Shown one piece after another: positions 9,351 through 18,445 of a DNA stretch of 64,000 nt (its first letter is position 1; each line of letters opens with the position of its first letter). Origin of the DNA: Halorhabdus sp. CBA1104. GTDB lineage: Archaea; Halobacteriota; Halobacteria; Halobacteriales; Haloarculaceae. Position numbers and translations under genes: made by a program. A model generated the notes under the pieces. It had not been told where the DNA came from and searched no databases. It saw nothing but the letters and a program-made list of their open reading frames with translations. The stretch lies in contig NZ_CP033878.1 of assembly GCF_009690625.1 (NCBI RefSeq), forward strand, positions 434,001-498,000, in the 5' to 3' direction.

Positions 9351-9728
9351 ATGTTACTCATCCGTGGCCGGGCCGGCGGGACCGCACTGACGGGGACGCT
9401 GTACGAACCCGGCGAGACGCCTCCGAGTTACGAGGGGGCTCCCGACGCGGACGCGCCGTACGTCTGGGTCTGTGATGCCTTCTACGAGGTCGTGAGTGGC
9501 GGGGTCGTCCAGCAGATCGACGATCGCGAGGTCAACGTCGCCTTCGAGACGCCCGCCCCGCGAGGGTTCGAAGACCGTGCTCGAGCGATCGAGGCGGCAA
9601 AGGACCACCTCCGAACGCAGTTCAGCCGCATCGGGGTCGCCGAGTCGGCCGTCGCGATCGAACGTGAATCTGTCGCCGATGCGGGCAGTGCTGTCGACGA
9701 GCGATCCCGTTCAGGACCGATCGGGTAG
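9351..9728 (+). CDS. Conserved haloarchaeal hypothetical protein
   Basis: A 125-residue soluble, acidic protein starting MLLIRGRAGGTALTGTLYEPGE. It has no transmembrane segment or known catalytic motif. Codon usage is typical of the neighbours, with high GC in third positions, and the composition supports a real gene. The central part, AFYEVVSGGVVQQIDDREVNVAFE, suggests a small beta-rich fold followed by a helix (residues 85-105). I do not recognise a function. It is 37 bases downstream of the EEP hydrolase gene and could be cotranscribed. Confidence 0.7.
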   Translation: MLLIRGRAGGTALTGTLYEPGETPPSYEGAPDADAPYVWVCDAFYEVVSGGVVQQIDDREVNVAFETPAPRGFEDRARAIEAAKDHLRTQFSRIGVAESAVAIERESVADAGSAVDERSRSGPIG

Positions 9729-9891
9729 TTGGAAACGGGACTGCGCGCGGTCCAATCGACCGCGAGGCCCGATGCTAGCCAGCGACGAGCAGTAGCGGTC
9801 CCTCGATGCTACGTGTCGATCGAGCATGCCGTCTCTCGGTTCGTTCAGCCAGGTAGCAAACCTTATTGTGCGCGCTCGCCCGCCGGTGCAT

Positions 9892-10380
9892 ATGAACAGT
9901 CGCGACGAACTCCTGGAGCTGTTGAGAGAAAACGCCCGCTACTCGACGGCCGAACTCGCGCGGTTGGCCGACATGGAGGAACCACGCGTCGAGGAAGCAC
10001 TCGAAGATCTCGAAGCCGCTGGGGCTCTCCGAGGCTACCAGGCTGTCGTCGACTGGGACGAACTCGATCGTGAGCGCGTGCGAGCGACGGTCGAGCTCAA
10101 CGTGACGCTGGACCGCGAGACCAGCTACGGCGACATCGCCGACCGGATCGCGAAGTTCCCGGAGGTAACGACCCTCCGGCTGATGAGCGGTGACTACGAT
10201 TTCCTCATGGAAGTCGAGGGCGACTCGATGAGCGAGGTGTCGTGGTTCATCAGCGAGAAGGTCGCGCCGATCCCCGAGATCACCCAGACGGTTACCCATT
10301 ACGTGATGGACTCTTACAAGGAGAACGGCATCGAATTCGGTGACGGCGACGAGGACGATCGGCTCTCGATCTCACCATGA
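9892..10380 (+). CDS. Lrp/AsnC-family transcriptional regulator
   Basis: A 162-residue one-component regulator: an N-terminal winged helix-turn-helix (residues 3-60, DELLELLRENARYSTAELARLADMEEPRVEEALE) followed by a RAM/ACT ligand-binding domain (about 70-145). It starts at ATG 9892; earlier in-frame ATG at 9826 would overlap the probable TATA element cttatt at 9861-9866, which sits about 28 bases upstream. Its stop overlaps the start of the aminotransferase gene (ATGA), so the regulator and the enzyme are translationally coupled and the regulator probably senses the aminotransferase's amino acid. Confidence 0.9.
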   Translation: MNSRDELLELLRENARYSTAELARLADMEEPRVEEALEDLEAAGALRGYQAVVDWDELDRERVRATVELNVTLDRETSYGDIADRIAKFPEVTTLRLMSGDYDFLMEVEGDSMSEVSWFISEKVAPIPEITQTVTHYVMDSYKENGIEFGDGDEDDRLSISP

Positions 10381-11522
10381 CCATCGAGCCGAGCGAGCGC
10401 GTCGAGCAAGTCCCGCCGTCGGGAATCCGCCGGTTTTTCGAACTCGCCGAACAACAGGACGACATCATCTCGCTTGGTGTCGGCGAGCCCGACTTTTCGG
10501 CTCCCTGGAGTGCCCGCGAAGCGGCGATCGCCTCTTTAGAGGCCGGCAAGACGTCGTATACGGCAAATCGGGGCAAACTCGAACTTCGGGAACGGATCGC
10601 CGCGGATGTCGACCAGCGATACGATCTGGATTACGATCCCGCCCAAGAGGTGCTGGTGACGACCGGCGTCAGCGAGGGGGTCGATCTCGCCCTCCGAGCG
10701 ATCGTCGATCCGGATGATACTGTCGCGATAGCCCAGCCAGCGTACGTCTCGTACAAACCAGGCGTGATCTTCGCTGGCGGCGACCCACTGGCGGTGGCGA
10801 CCAGACGTGAAGACGAGTTCAAGCTTACGCGTGAAGTGCTAGCAGCGAGCGGCGCGGCTGGGGCCGACGCGCTGGTGATGAACTACCCGAACAACCCGAC
10901 GGGCGCGACCATGACCGAAGACGAACTGCGTGAGGTCGCAGCCTTCGCACGGGAGAACGATCTCGTCGTATTGAGCGACGAGGTGTACTCGGAGTTGAGT
11001 TACGAACACGAGCACACCTCGATCGCGACGCTACCCGGGATGCGTGAGCGAACGATCGTCTTCAACGGCTTCTCGAAAGCCTACGCCATGACTGGCCTGC
11101 GGCTGGGCTACGCGATGGGGCCGCCGGAAGTGATCACGGCCATGAACCGCATCCACCAGTACACGATGCTGTCGGCCCCGACGACGCCACAGCACGCCGC
11201 TATCGAGGCTCTGGACCGGTGTGCCGACGACGTCGCGGAGATGCGCAACCAGTACAACCGGCGACGGCGCTTTGTGCTCTCACGGTTCGAGGAGATGGGT
11301 GTCGACTGTTTCCCGGCCAGTGGAGCCTTCTATGCGTTCCCCGAATCACCCTGGGACGACAGCGAAGCCTTCGCCGAGGCACTCCTCGAATCCGAGGGCG
11401 TCGCCGTCGTGCCCGGGACTGCCTTCGGTGACGGCGGTAGCGGCCATCTCCGAGTCTCCTATGCGACTGGGCTCAGTGACCTCAAAGAAGCACTGGCGCG
11501 GTTCGAATCGTTCATCTCGTAA
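10377..11522 (+). CDS. PLP-dependent class I/II aminotransferase
   Basis: A 381-residue fold-type I aminotransferase. Key features are NYPNNPTG (substrate/PLP contact) near residue 168, SDEVYSEL with the PLP-nitrogen Asp near residue 200, and the PLP lysine in NGFSKAYAMTGLRLGY near residue 230, with the final carboxylate-binding Arg in LRVSYA. It resembles the archaeal AspC/alanine or aromatic aminotransferase group. Coupled by a four-base overlap to the Lrp regulator. The exact amino acid substrate is unresolved. Confidence 0.9.
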   Translation: MTIEPSERVEQVPPSGIRRFFELAEQQDDIISLGVGEPDFSAPWSAREAAIASLEAGKTSYTANRGKLELRERIAADVDQRYDLDYDPAQEVLVTTGVSEGVDLALRAIVDPDDTVAIAQPAYVSYKPGVIFAGGDPLAVATRREDEFKLTREVLAASGAAGADALVMNYPNNPTGATMTEDELREVAAFARENDLVVLSDEVYSELSYEHEHTSIATLPGMRERTIVFNGFSKAYAMTGLRLGYAMGPPEVITAMNRIHQYTMLSAPTTPQHAAIEALDRCADDVAEMRNQYNRRRRFVLSRFEEMGVDCFPASGAFYAFPESPWDDSEAFAEALLESEGVAVVPGTAFGDGGSGHLRVSYATGLSDLKEALARFESFIS

Positions 11523-11624
11523 TCTCGACCCAGAGTGCAGTACTGTCTCTTGGGTTGCCGTCGGTGATAGAATGGTCGCAGTCGACGACTTTACGATCGT
11601 CTGACGTAACCTTTTTTCGCTTGA

Positions 11625-14192
11625 ATGAATGATGCTACACCAATGGCAATTGATGATAAAGAGGGTGGCGACGAGGGTTCGCTCCGGTCGCGGGCGAGTT
11701 CCTTATTCGACGGGGATAGCGATCCAGAGGGAGGTGACGACGACGAACCCGACGGATACACGTGGATCGATTTTCGGCGTGAATTTCACGAGGGTGGACA
11801 GTTTGACCGAAGCGAATATCTCGGATTCGACCCACAGCGCACCGAGCAGTTGCTCGGGGAGTGTTCGAGCAACGCACGCCAACTCGACGACTATTTTCAG
11901 GATTTTATCGACCCCGCAACGACGCCCGTCCGTAAAGGTGAGTATCGGTGGGAGCACTTCAAACAGGAGTTTTACTACGATGGGGACGGCTCGCCACCGC
12001 GTGAGGACGACGGGACAAAGATCCCGTTCGATCGGGCCGCCCATCTCGGATTCGATCCCGACGAGACTGAAAGACGACTGAGCCACGGCCAAGACAAAGC
12101 GGAGGCACTGGTGGATCTCGTCGATCAGCGGACGGTCGACGTCAACCCGGAACTGGACGAAGACGAGTTCTTCTCGACGGTCGAGGGCCACACGACGATC
12201 GTCAATCGATACGATCTGGAGAAAGCCGTCCCGATGGAGAAAAAGCGCCACTTCGAGGAAGTCGAGCGCTACTGGGTCAACAAACCCTACGCTTGTGTCA
12301 TCTTGTTCCATTCGATAAAGGAGAACGAGCGTAAGTACTACGTCGTCGAGCCGACGCTGAACGCGCTCGAACTCGAGCTCAAGGACTTTCTCGGCAGTAA
12401 ACTCAAGACGGCGATCAAATACGCCGAAGAGGGCGTGGCTGTTGGCGACGACGCCGAGGGTCGGGCGGCGGTCATCGAGCGCGAAGCCCAGGCGCTCCTC
12501 AAACGGTACGATATCTACGACGAACCGAACACGGATCGTGTGGGCCAAACGACGGGTGACTGGGTAAAACAGCTGCTCGGCCTGGGCGAGGAGTCCGCCG
12601 AACCCGACCAGCTCGATCAGTCCACCGAACTCGACGGGATCGCGGCCCGACCGGAGCCGGCAATCCTCGAAGAAGACGCAGATACTCTGACCGAATACCA
12701 GGTCGAGAAACTGCTGTACCTGTTGAAGCGGGACTACATCGGCTACGGCAAGATCGATCCGATCAAACACGACATCAACGTCGAGGATATCTCCTGTGAC
12801 GGGTACAACTCCCGGGTGTTCGTCTATCACACCGACTACGAGCAGACGATCTCGAACGTCGAACACGGGGAGAGTGATCTGGACGACTTCGTCGTCAAAC
12901 TCGCCCAGCGCTCGGGCAAAGGGATCTCCAAACGGCAGCCACAGGTCGACGCGACCCTCCCCGATGGGTCGCGCGCACAGTTGACTCTCGGCACGGAAGT
13001 CTCCGATCACGGGACCAACTACACGATCCGGCAGTTCAAAGACGTCCCCTTTACGCCGATCGACCTGATCAACTGGAACACCTTCTCGCTGGACGAGATG
13101 GCGTTCCTCTGGTTGGCGATCGAGAACAACAAGTCGATGATCTTCGCCGGCGGGACGGCCTCGGGGAAGACGACCAGCCTGAACGCGATTTCGCTGTTCA
13201 TCCCCAGCAACTCCAAGATCGTCTCCATCGAGGACACCCGTGAGGTCGAGCTGCCACAGCGAAACTGGGTGGCTAGCGTGACCCGGCCTTCCTTTGGTGA
13301 CGACGAGAAAGGCGACATCGACGAGTTCGATCTGTTGGAGGCCGCACTCCGCCAGCGCCCGGACTACATCGTCATGGGCGAGGTTCGTGGGGAAGAGGGG
13401 CGTGACCTGTTCCAGGTCATGTCCACCGGCCACACCGGATACTCGACGTTCCACGCCGACACCGTCGGCGAGGTGATCAAGCGATTCACGACCGACCCGA
13501 TCAACGTCTCGAAGACGCTGTTTACGGCGCTGGATCTCGTCTCGATCCAGACCCAAACGCGCGTCCAGGGTCGGAAGGTTCGCCGGAACAAGACGTTGAC
13601 CGAGATCAACGAGTACACCCCGGAGAACGACGAGATCAACGTCAGGGACGTCTACCAGTGGCAGGCCGAGTCCGACCAGTTCCTGCAGATGGGTTCCTCA
13701 TCAACGCTCGAAGACATCAAGTTCGACCGTGGGTGGGACCAGGACACGTTGGACGAAGAACTGTTCATGCGCAAGGTCGTCCTCGCACATCTCATCGAGC
13801 AGGGGCTGAACACCTACACCGAGGTTGCCGCGACGGTCCAGGCGTTCATCAACGATCCCGAGACGATCATGACGTTGATCGCCAACGGCCAACTCGAACG
13901 GAGTCTCGAAGACCTCCGAGAGATGGAATCAGTTCAGATCACCGTCGATCCGGCCAAAGAGGAGATGGTGCCACGACCGGATCCACCCGACGAGTTGGCC
14001 GAGGAAGCCCAAGGCGTCATCGACAACGCCCAGCCGTTGTTCGACCGATACAAGGACCAGGCCAGATCTGACATCGTAAACGCACTTGCGGACGTGAGTG
14101 GCGACGAGTTGACCGAAGACGAAGACGACGGGACCGTCGACTTCGGTCAGTTCGTGCCCAAAGCGGGTGTCGAGGGACCTGAGAACGAATGA
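11625..14192 (+). CDS. pilB: Type IV pilus assembly ATPase PilB (GspE/TadA/FlaI family)
   Basis: An 855-residue secretion ATPase that powers pilus assembly at the cytoplasmic membrane. An acidic N-terminal region of roughly 330 residues precedes the motor. Walker A GGTASGKTTS lies near residue 509, the Asp box IVSIEDTREVELP near 535, Walker B YIVMGEVRGEE near 580 and the His box STGHTGYSTFHAD near 600. It ends in a four-base overlap with pilC. A second in-frame ATG at 11643 (MAIDDKEGG) fits the TATA-like aaccttttt near 11609-11617 better and could be the real start. Haloarchaeal archaellum ATPases are shorter and sit in arl operons, so this is a pilus locus. It leads an operon reaching to 20575. 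Confidence 0.93.
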   Translation: MNDATPMAIDDKEGGDEGSLRSRASSLFDGDSDPEGGDDDEPDGYTWIDFRREFHEGGQFDRSEYLGFDPQRTEQLLGECSSNARQLDDYFQDFIDPATTPVRKGEYRWEHFKQEFYYDGDGSPPREDDGTKIPFDRAAHLGFDPDETERRLSHGQDKAEALVDLVDQRTVDVNPELDEDEFFSTVEGHTTIVNRYDLEKAVPMEKKRHFEEVERYWVNKPYACVILFHSIKENERKYYVVEPTLNALELELKDFLGSKLKTAIKYAEEGVAVGDDAEGRAAVIEREAQALLKRYDIYDEPNTDRVGQTTGDWVKQLLGLGEESAEPDQLDQSTELDGIAARPEPAILEEDADTLTEYQVEKLLYLLKRDYIGYGKIDPIKHDINVEDISCDGYNSRVFVYHTDYEQTISNVEHGESDLDDFVVKLAQRSGKGISKRQPQVDATLPDGSRAQLTLGTEVSDHGTNYTIRQFKDVPFTPIDLINWNTFSLDEMAFLWLAIENNKSMIFAGGTASGKTTSLNAISLFIPSNSKIVSIEDTREVELPQRNWVASVTRPSFGDDEKGDIDEFDLLEAALRQRPDYIVMGEVRGEEGRDLFQVMSTGHTGYSTFHADTVGEVIKRFTTDPINVSKTLFTALDLVSIQTQTRVQGRKVRRNKTLTEINEYTPENDEINVRDVYQWQAESDQFLQMGSSSTLEDIKFDRGWDQDTLDEELFMRKVVLAHLIEQGLNTYTEVAATVQAFINDPETIMTLIANGQLERSLEDLREMESVQITVDPAKEEMVPRPDPPDELAEEAQGVIDNAQPLFDRYKDQARSDIVNALADVSGDELTEDEDDGTVDFGQFVPKAGVEGPENE

Positions 14193-14905
14193 GCCTCGAA
14201 CGACGCCAATCCGGCTCGCGGATCGGTGAGGCCGGGAGCCTCGGGGATACCTTCTACCCACTGTTCCGCCGGCTGTTCGACGAAGACGGGGACTTCGTTG
14301 CCAACGTCGAGACGAAACTGGGCGAGTCGCGGATGGCCGACAACGTCGAGATGTTCCTCTCGCGGGCGCTTGCCGTCGGGACGATCGCCGGGACGTCGCT
14401 CTGGCTGGTCGGCATGTTGCTCGGCTACCTGCTCGTGACGACGTTGTTTGCCGGTGGCGCACCGTCGTTTCTCGGACTCGGTCTTCCCGAAAGCATCCTC
14501 CCGATCGTCCAGGCACTGAAACTGCCGTTTCTCGTGTTCGTCTCTGGGCTCGTGTTCGGGACGATCGGCTTTCTGGTCGGGTTCGGTTCGCTGGTGTCGA
14601 TCCCGTACTTTCGGGCCAGCGCCCGGGAACGGGAGATCAACGTCATGCTTTCCGATGCCGTCTCGTTCATGTACGCGCTGTCGGTTGGCGGCCTCAATCA
14701 ACTGGACATTCTCGAATCGATCGCCGATGCCGACGACACCTACGGCGAAGTAGCAAAGGAATTCCAAAGTATCGTCCTCGAAACAGAGTATTTCGATACG
14801 GACTATCGGACGGCGATCCGTAACCAGGCGATCCGGACGCCCAGCGACGAGTTGAGCCAGTTCCTGACGGACATGCTCTCGATCGTCGACTCCGGGGGAA
14901 CATGA
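14189..14905 (+). CDS. pilC: PilC/TadC-like pilus platform protein, N-terminal part of a split gene
   Basis: This 238-residue reading frame holds the first half of an archaeal pilus platform (type II secretion F family) protein: a soluble N-terminus, two membrane segments near residues 75-95 and 105-130, and the first cytoplasmic T2SSF domain (SDAVSFMYALSVGGLNQLDILES). It stops at DSGGT inside an ATGA overlap with the next frame. Adding one G to the G5 run at 14894-14898 gives DSGGNMTDF and fuses both frames into one protein of 678 residues, the usual size for haloarchaeal PilC. The split is therefore probably a one-base sequence error, although a genuine two-subunit platform with coupled translation cannot be excluded. 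Confidence 0.85.
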   Translation: MSLERRQSGSRIGEAGSLGDTFYPLFRRLFDEDGDFVANVETKLGESRMADNVEMFLSRALAVGTIAGTSLWLVGMLLGYLLVTTLFAGGAPSFLGLGLPESILPIVQALKLPFLVFVSGLVFGTIGFLVGFGSLVSIPYFRASAREREINVMLSDAVSFMYALSVGGLNQLDILESIADADDTYGEVAKEFQSIVLETEYFDTDYRTAIRNQAIRTPSDELSQFLTDMLSIVDSGGT

Positions 14906-16224
14906 CGGACTTCCTCGAGGATCAGAAGGACAAGTACATGCGCACCAGCAAACAGGAGCAACAGCGCATGCTCGAGACTCTGGAGTTGTTCGGCGAGATG
15001 TACATGACGCTCTCGCTGTTTCCCCTCTTGCTCATCATCATCCTCGTCGTGATGTCGATGATGGGCAACGCGAGTACGCAGTTGATGTATATCACGGTTT
15101 ACGGGCTGATTCCGTTGATCAACGTCGCCTTCCTGGTGCTGGTGTCGACGGTCACGTCCGACGAGAGTTCGAGTGGGTACTTACAGCCGGACGACCCCGA
15201 GAAAGAGGCCTTGATCGAGGGCCAGACCAACCTCTTCGATCTCGGCTTGATCGAACGGTACAAGGGCGAGTACAGCGTTTTCGACCGGATTAACGACCGT
15301 GAAGGGACCCATCAAGCCCTCGAGATCATGCGGTCTCCGCACATCTTCTTCCGGGACAACCCACTGTACGTGCTCGCGTTGACTGTCCCGGCGACACTGA
15401 CGGCCCTGGTGATCTCCGTCCTGATGGGGTGGGCACCGACGTCCCTAGAAGGGATGATGAGCGATCCACTACAGGGAACGTTCTTCTGGCTGTACGTTCC
15501 GGCCTACATCAATTTCATTCCGCTTGCGATCTTCCACGAGTGGAACGTCCGTCATCGGAAGGCGATCATCGGCAAACTCTCCGAGAACCTCCGGAAACTC
15601 TCTAGTGCCAACGAGACTGGGATGACGCTGCTCGAATCGTTGAAAGTCGTCGCCAACACCTCGTCGGGCCGACTGGCCGATGAGTTCACGATCATGAACC
15701 GGAAAGTCCAGTACGGCACGAGTCTCAAACAGGCCCTGCGGGAGTTCAACAACAAGTATCACGTTCCGCGACTCGCCCGGACAGTCAAGCTTGTCAGCGA
15801 GGCTCAGGAAGCCTCGAACCAGATTCAGGACGTCCTCTCGACGGCCGCACAGGCAAGCGAAAATCAGGACGACATCGATCGTGACCGGAAATCCCGGACG
15901 CGGATGCAAGTCGTGATCGTGATTATGACGTTCCTGACGCTGTTGGGTGTGATCGCGATGCTGAAAGTGCAGTTCTTCGAGACGATGGCTGGACTCTCTC
16001 AGCAGGCCTCGAGTGCGGACGGGGGCAGTTCCGTCCAGAGTATCGGCTCTGACATGCCCGGTCCCGATCTCCTCTCGATGCTGTTCCTGCACGCCGTGAC
16101 ACTGCAGGCCATCTCCTCGGCCATCATTGCCGGCTACATTCGGAACGTGAGTCTCGTTGCCGGCCTCAAATATGCCGTTGCATTGTTGACAGTGACGCTC
16201 AGTGTCTGGATCGTTGTGAGTTGA
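14902..16224 (+). CDS. pilC: PilC/TadC-like pilus platform protein, C-terminal part of a split gene
   Basis: A 440-residue frame starting MTDFLEDQKDKYM, continuing the platform protein. It has two membrane segments near residues 35-80, another pair near 155-230, the second T2SSF domain around 245-320 (SENLRKLSSANETGMTLLESLKVVANTSSGRLADEF) and a C-terminal group of membrane helices. The T2SSF domains contact the PilB motor and turn ATP hydrolysis into pilin extraction and assembly. The missing N-terminal half is encoded directly upstream in another frame. Next gene follows after four bases. Confidence 0.88.
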   Translation: MTDFLEDQKDKYMRTSKQEQQRMLETLELFGEMYMTLSLFPLLLIIILVVMSMMGNASTQLMYITVYGLIPLINVAFLVLVSTVTSDESSSGYLQPDDPEKEALIEGQTNLFDLGLIERYKGEYSVFDRINDREGTHQALEIMRSPHIFFRDNPLYVLALTVPATLTALVISVLMGWAPTSLEGMMSDPLQGTFFWLYVPAYINFIPLAIFHEWNVRHRKAIIGKLSENLRKLSSANETGMTLLESLKVVANTSSGRLADEFTIMNRKVQYGTSLKQALREFNNKYHVPRLARTVKLVSEAQEASNQIQDVLSTAAQASENQDDIDRDRKSRTRMQVVIVIMTFLTLLGVIAMLKVQFFETMAGLSQQASSADGGSSVQSIGSDMPGPDLLSMLFLHAVTLQAISSAIIAGYIRNVSLVAGLKYAVALLTVTLSVWIVVS

Positions 16225-16228
16225 GCCA

Positions 16229-16732
16229 ATGATACGTCGGGATTCGAAGGACGCGAACGAGAAGGGTTGGCGAGAGGCCGACCAGCAGGACCGTGCCCAG
16301 ACGATGCAAGATTTCGTTCTGGGAATTAGCATCTTCATGATTGGCTTCATGTTCGTGTTGGCGCTGTTTCCGGGGTTGTTGACGCCGTTTGAATCGTCGC
16401 TCGACGGCAATACTGAGGCCGCAGCCGATCGCGTCACCGCCGAGATCGTCTCGAACTTCTCGAAGCCCGCCGAGCCAAACGTCCTGAACGCCACACGACT
16501 GAACCAGACGGTATTCAACGATTCTCGGTCGGTTGCGGACCTCAAGTCGCAATTTGGACTCCCGAGTGATACAGGACTCAACATAACATTACAGCGACTG
16601 GATGGGATGGCACATCTCAACGCGTCCGGCAATCCAGTCACGAACGATCGGACTGCCATCTCGGTGCGGATTGTCGATACCGGGTTCTCTGGCTGTGATC
16701 CGGGTTGTCGACTCGTCGTACGGACGTGGTAA
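16229..16732 (+). CDS. Pilus-locus membrane protein, pilin-like N-terminus
   Basis: A 167-residue protein with a charged N-terminus, then DRAQTMQDFVLGISIFMIGFMFVLALFPGL (a 20-residue hydrophobic helix preceded by a class III signal-like polar stretch) and a Thr/Asn/Asp-rich outside domain with several NxT/NxS sequons and a Cys pair near its end (GCDPGC). The layout fits a minor pilin or pseudopilin. Equivalent small proteins follow pilBC in many haloarchaea and belong to a DUF family of unknown function (DUF7287 from memory). Four bases after pilC and two before the next start. Confidence 0.8.
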   Translation: MIRRDSKDANEKGWREADQQDRAQTMQDFVLGISIFMIGFMFVLALFPGLLTPFESSLDGNTEAAADRVTAEIVSNFSKPAEPNVLNATRLNQTVFNDSRSVADLKSQFGLPSDTGLNITLQRLDGMAHLNASGNPVTNDRTAISVRIVDTGFSGCDPGCRLVVRTW

Positions 16733-16733
16733 C

Positions 16734-17399
16734 ATGAGACAGGAACGAACGCGTACATTGGGAACGGGGGACGATGACCGCGGACAGGCATTTACACTCG
16801 AAGGGCTCGTCGGTGCAATTCTCATTCTGACGGCACTGTGGTACGCGATGCAGGTCGTCATCATCACGCCGACGACTGGCGGCACTGTCGACCCGGCAGT
16901 CCGGGCAGACCTCCGCCAGCAAGCCGATGACACGTTGATGGTGGCTTCACAGTCCGAACGGGAGCGTCTGTCGACGCTCGTCCGAAACTGGTCACAGCAA
17001 AGTCGGACTTTCGCAGGCGCTGTCAATCCGGATGTCGGCTATGGGACCCAACGCATACCGGGTTCATTTGGAGATTTGCTGGTCGAGAATTTCGCTACCA
17101 GGGGCCGGCTGTACAACGTCGAGATGACGTATCTGGAAGGGGATCCGTCGAACGGAACGGGTGCCGTCACGGTCGCCTCACAGGGAACGCCCTCGGAGAG
17201 TGCCGTCGTAGCGACCCATCGGGTCGTCCTCTATGACAATATGACTCTTACGTCGCCGTCGGCTGGAGCGGCGGAATTGTGGGAGTACGATACCCACCCG
17301 ACGCGTAACCCGGGCAACAAGAGTGGGTACTACCCGGTGCCCAATGCCGTCGACGGTCCTGTCTACAACGTTTTGGAGGTGCGACTGATCGTATGGTGA
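16734..17399 (+). CDS. Pilus-locus membrane protein, pilin-like (second)
   Basis: A 221-residue protein starting MRQERTRTLGTGDDDRG (ATG 16734, just after the preceding stop; a longer in-frame start would overlap the previous gene). A single hydrophobic helix (AFTLEGLVGAILILTALWYAMQVV, residues 18-42) is preceded by a short basic/acidic tail, as in class III signal peptides. The remaining outer domain is Thr/Ser/Gly-rich. Likely a minor pilin or pilus-assembly accessory factor (DUF7288-type from memory). It overlaps the next gene by seven bases. Confidence 0.8.
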   Translation: MRQERTRTLGTGDDDRGQAFTLEGLVGAILILTALWYAMQVVIITPTTGGTVDPAVRADLRQQADDTLMVASQSERERLSTLVRNWSQQSRTFAGAVNPDVGYGTQRIPGSFGDLLVENFATRGRLYNVEMTYLEGDPSNGTGAVTVASQGTPSESAVVATHRVVLYDNMTLTSPSAGAAELWEYDTHPTRNPGNKSGYYPVPNAVDGPVYNVLEVRLIVW

Positions 17400-18445
17400 C
17401 TGATCGAATCGGGCCACGGGGCGAGCGCTTCGAGGCGGCCAGCCGTGGGCAGATGCTCTTGATCGGCGCAGTGCTTATCGCCGTCACGATTGTCGCCCTG
17501 GCACTGGTCATCAACACTGTACTGTACACTGCAAACGTCGGCTCAGCGCAGGAAGCGACCCAGATCAACGACGTCGACGAATTCACCTACGAAGCCACCC
17601 GCAATGCTCGCTCGATCATGCTCCGGGTGAACCACGTCCAGCGCAACCGGTCGATCTCAGACGTCAACGCCAACACGACACGGGCTCTCATGGAGTACAG
17701 CGACGGCCTGTCTCGTTCGTTCGCGACGACGGGAACAGTCTACGCGAACGTTACCTACAGTGGAACTGTGGTAAATGGCACGCGAATCGTCCAGTGGCAA
17801 GACCGGAACTTCTCGGAACCAGGTAACCCGACCAATGGGGACTGGGGAGTTGTACCCGGTTCAACGAGCGACATCGGTTGGTTCCTACTGAACGTGAACG
17901 TTCGAGACACGTCGACGACCGAGTCGACGATTTCTGTCACTCACGGGAGTGAGACGCTCAACTACACACTGAACCAATCAGCCAATGATAATCTCAGTGT
18001 CATTGTGACTGACGGCTCCGGATCCGTGCTGGACGCTGTGTCGTGCCAGTCGACCGGGGGGCGCGCTCTTGTAGATCTCTATGGTGGGTCGAGCCCAACC
18101 GGCGAGTGTACGTTCCCTGGCATCGAGGAGACACTCAACGCGCCCATGACCGTCGATGTCCACAACGGGACTGAAATCACTGGCCAGTACGCGATCGTGA
18201 CCAATCGAACCTGGGACGGGACTCCCTGGAACGGTCTTCCGACGTGCACTGCTTCTGGGGGAGAACGATGTCTCACACCAGCGGTCTGGCAAGGTTCGAT
18301 CGATCTCACTTATTTGAGTGAGACTGTCCAACTCAGCCAGCAACGTAACGTCAGCGTCTACGGGGGACCTCATGAACGACCACCAGCAAGACACACAGAT
18401 ATCGCACCGATCAGATTCGAACTGCCATCACCGCCTGGATACTGA
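17393..18445 (+). CDS. Pilus-locus membrane protein (DUF7261-type); real end probably 18375
   Basis: As read, a 350-residue protein with N-terminal helix QMLLIGAVLIAVTIVALALVINTVLY (residues 20-45) and a long outer domain rich in Asn-X-Thr/Ser. The last 25 or so residues (PHERPPARHTDIAPIRF) are unlike the rest and overlap the next gene by 74 bases. If one G is added to the G5 run 18362-18366, the reading ends instead as YGGTS with a TGA at 18373-18375 that overlaps the next ATG at 18372. This gives a 327-residue protein and the ATGA junction used elsewhere in the operon. I therefore consider the tail an artefact of a missing base. Role: probable minor pilin or accessory pilus protein. Confidence 0.78.
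   Translation: MVTDRIGPRGERFEAASRGQMLLIGAVLIAVTIVALALVINTVLYTANVGSAQEATQINDVDEFTYEATRNARSIMLRVNHVQRNRSISDVNANTTRALMEYSDGLSRSFATTGTVYANVTYSGTVVNGTRIVQWQDRNFSEPGNPTNGDWGVVPGSTSDIGWFLLNVNVRDTSTTESTISVTHGSETLNYTLNQSANDNLSVIVTDGSGSVLDAVSCQSTGGRALVDLYGGSSPTGECTFPGIEETLNAPMTVDVHNGTEITGQYAIVTNRTWDGTPWNGLPTCTASGGERCLTPAVWQGSIDLTYLSETVQLSQQRNVSVYGGPHERPPARHTDIAPIRFELPSPPGY

Noticed and set aside
11703-13556. A 617-codon open frame on the minus strand opposite pilB
   Set aside because: It is the antisense shadow of the pilB gene. High GC in third positions leaves few stops on the complementary frame; pilB has clear motifs and the antisense frame has none.
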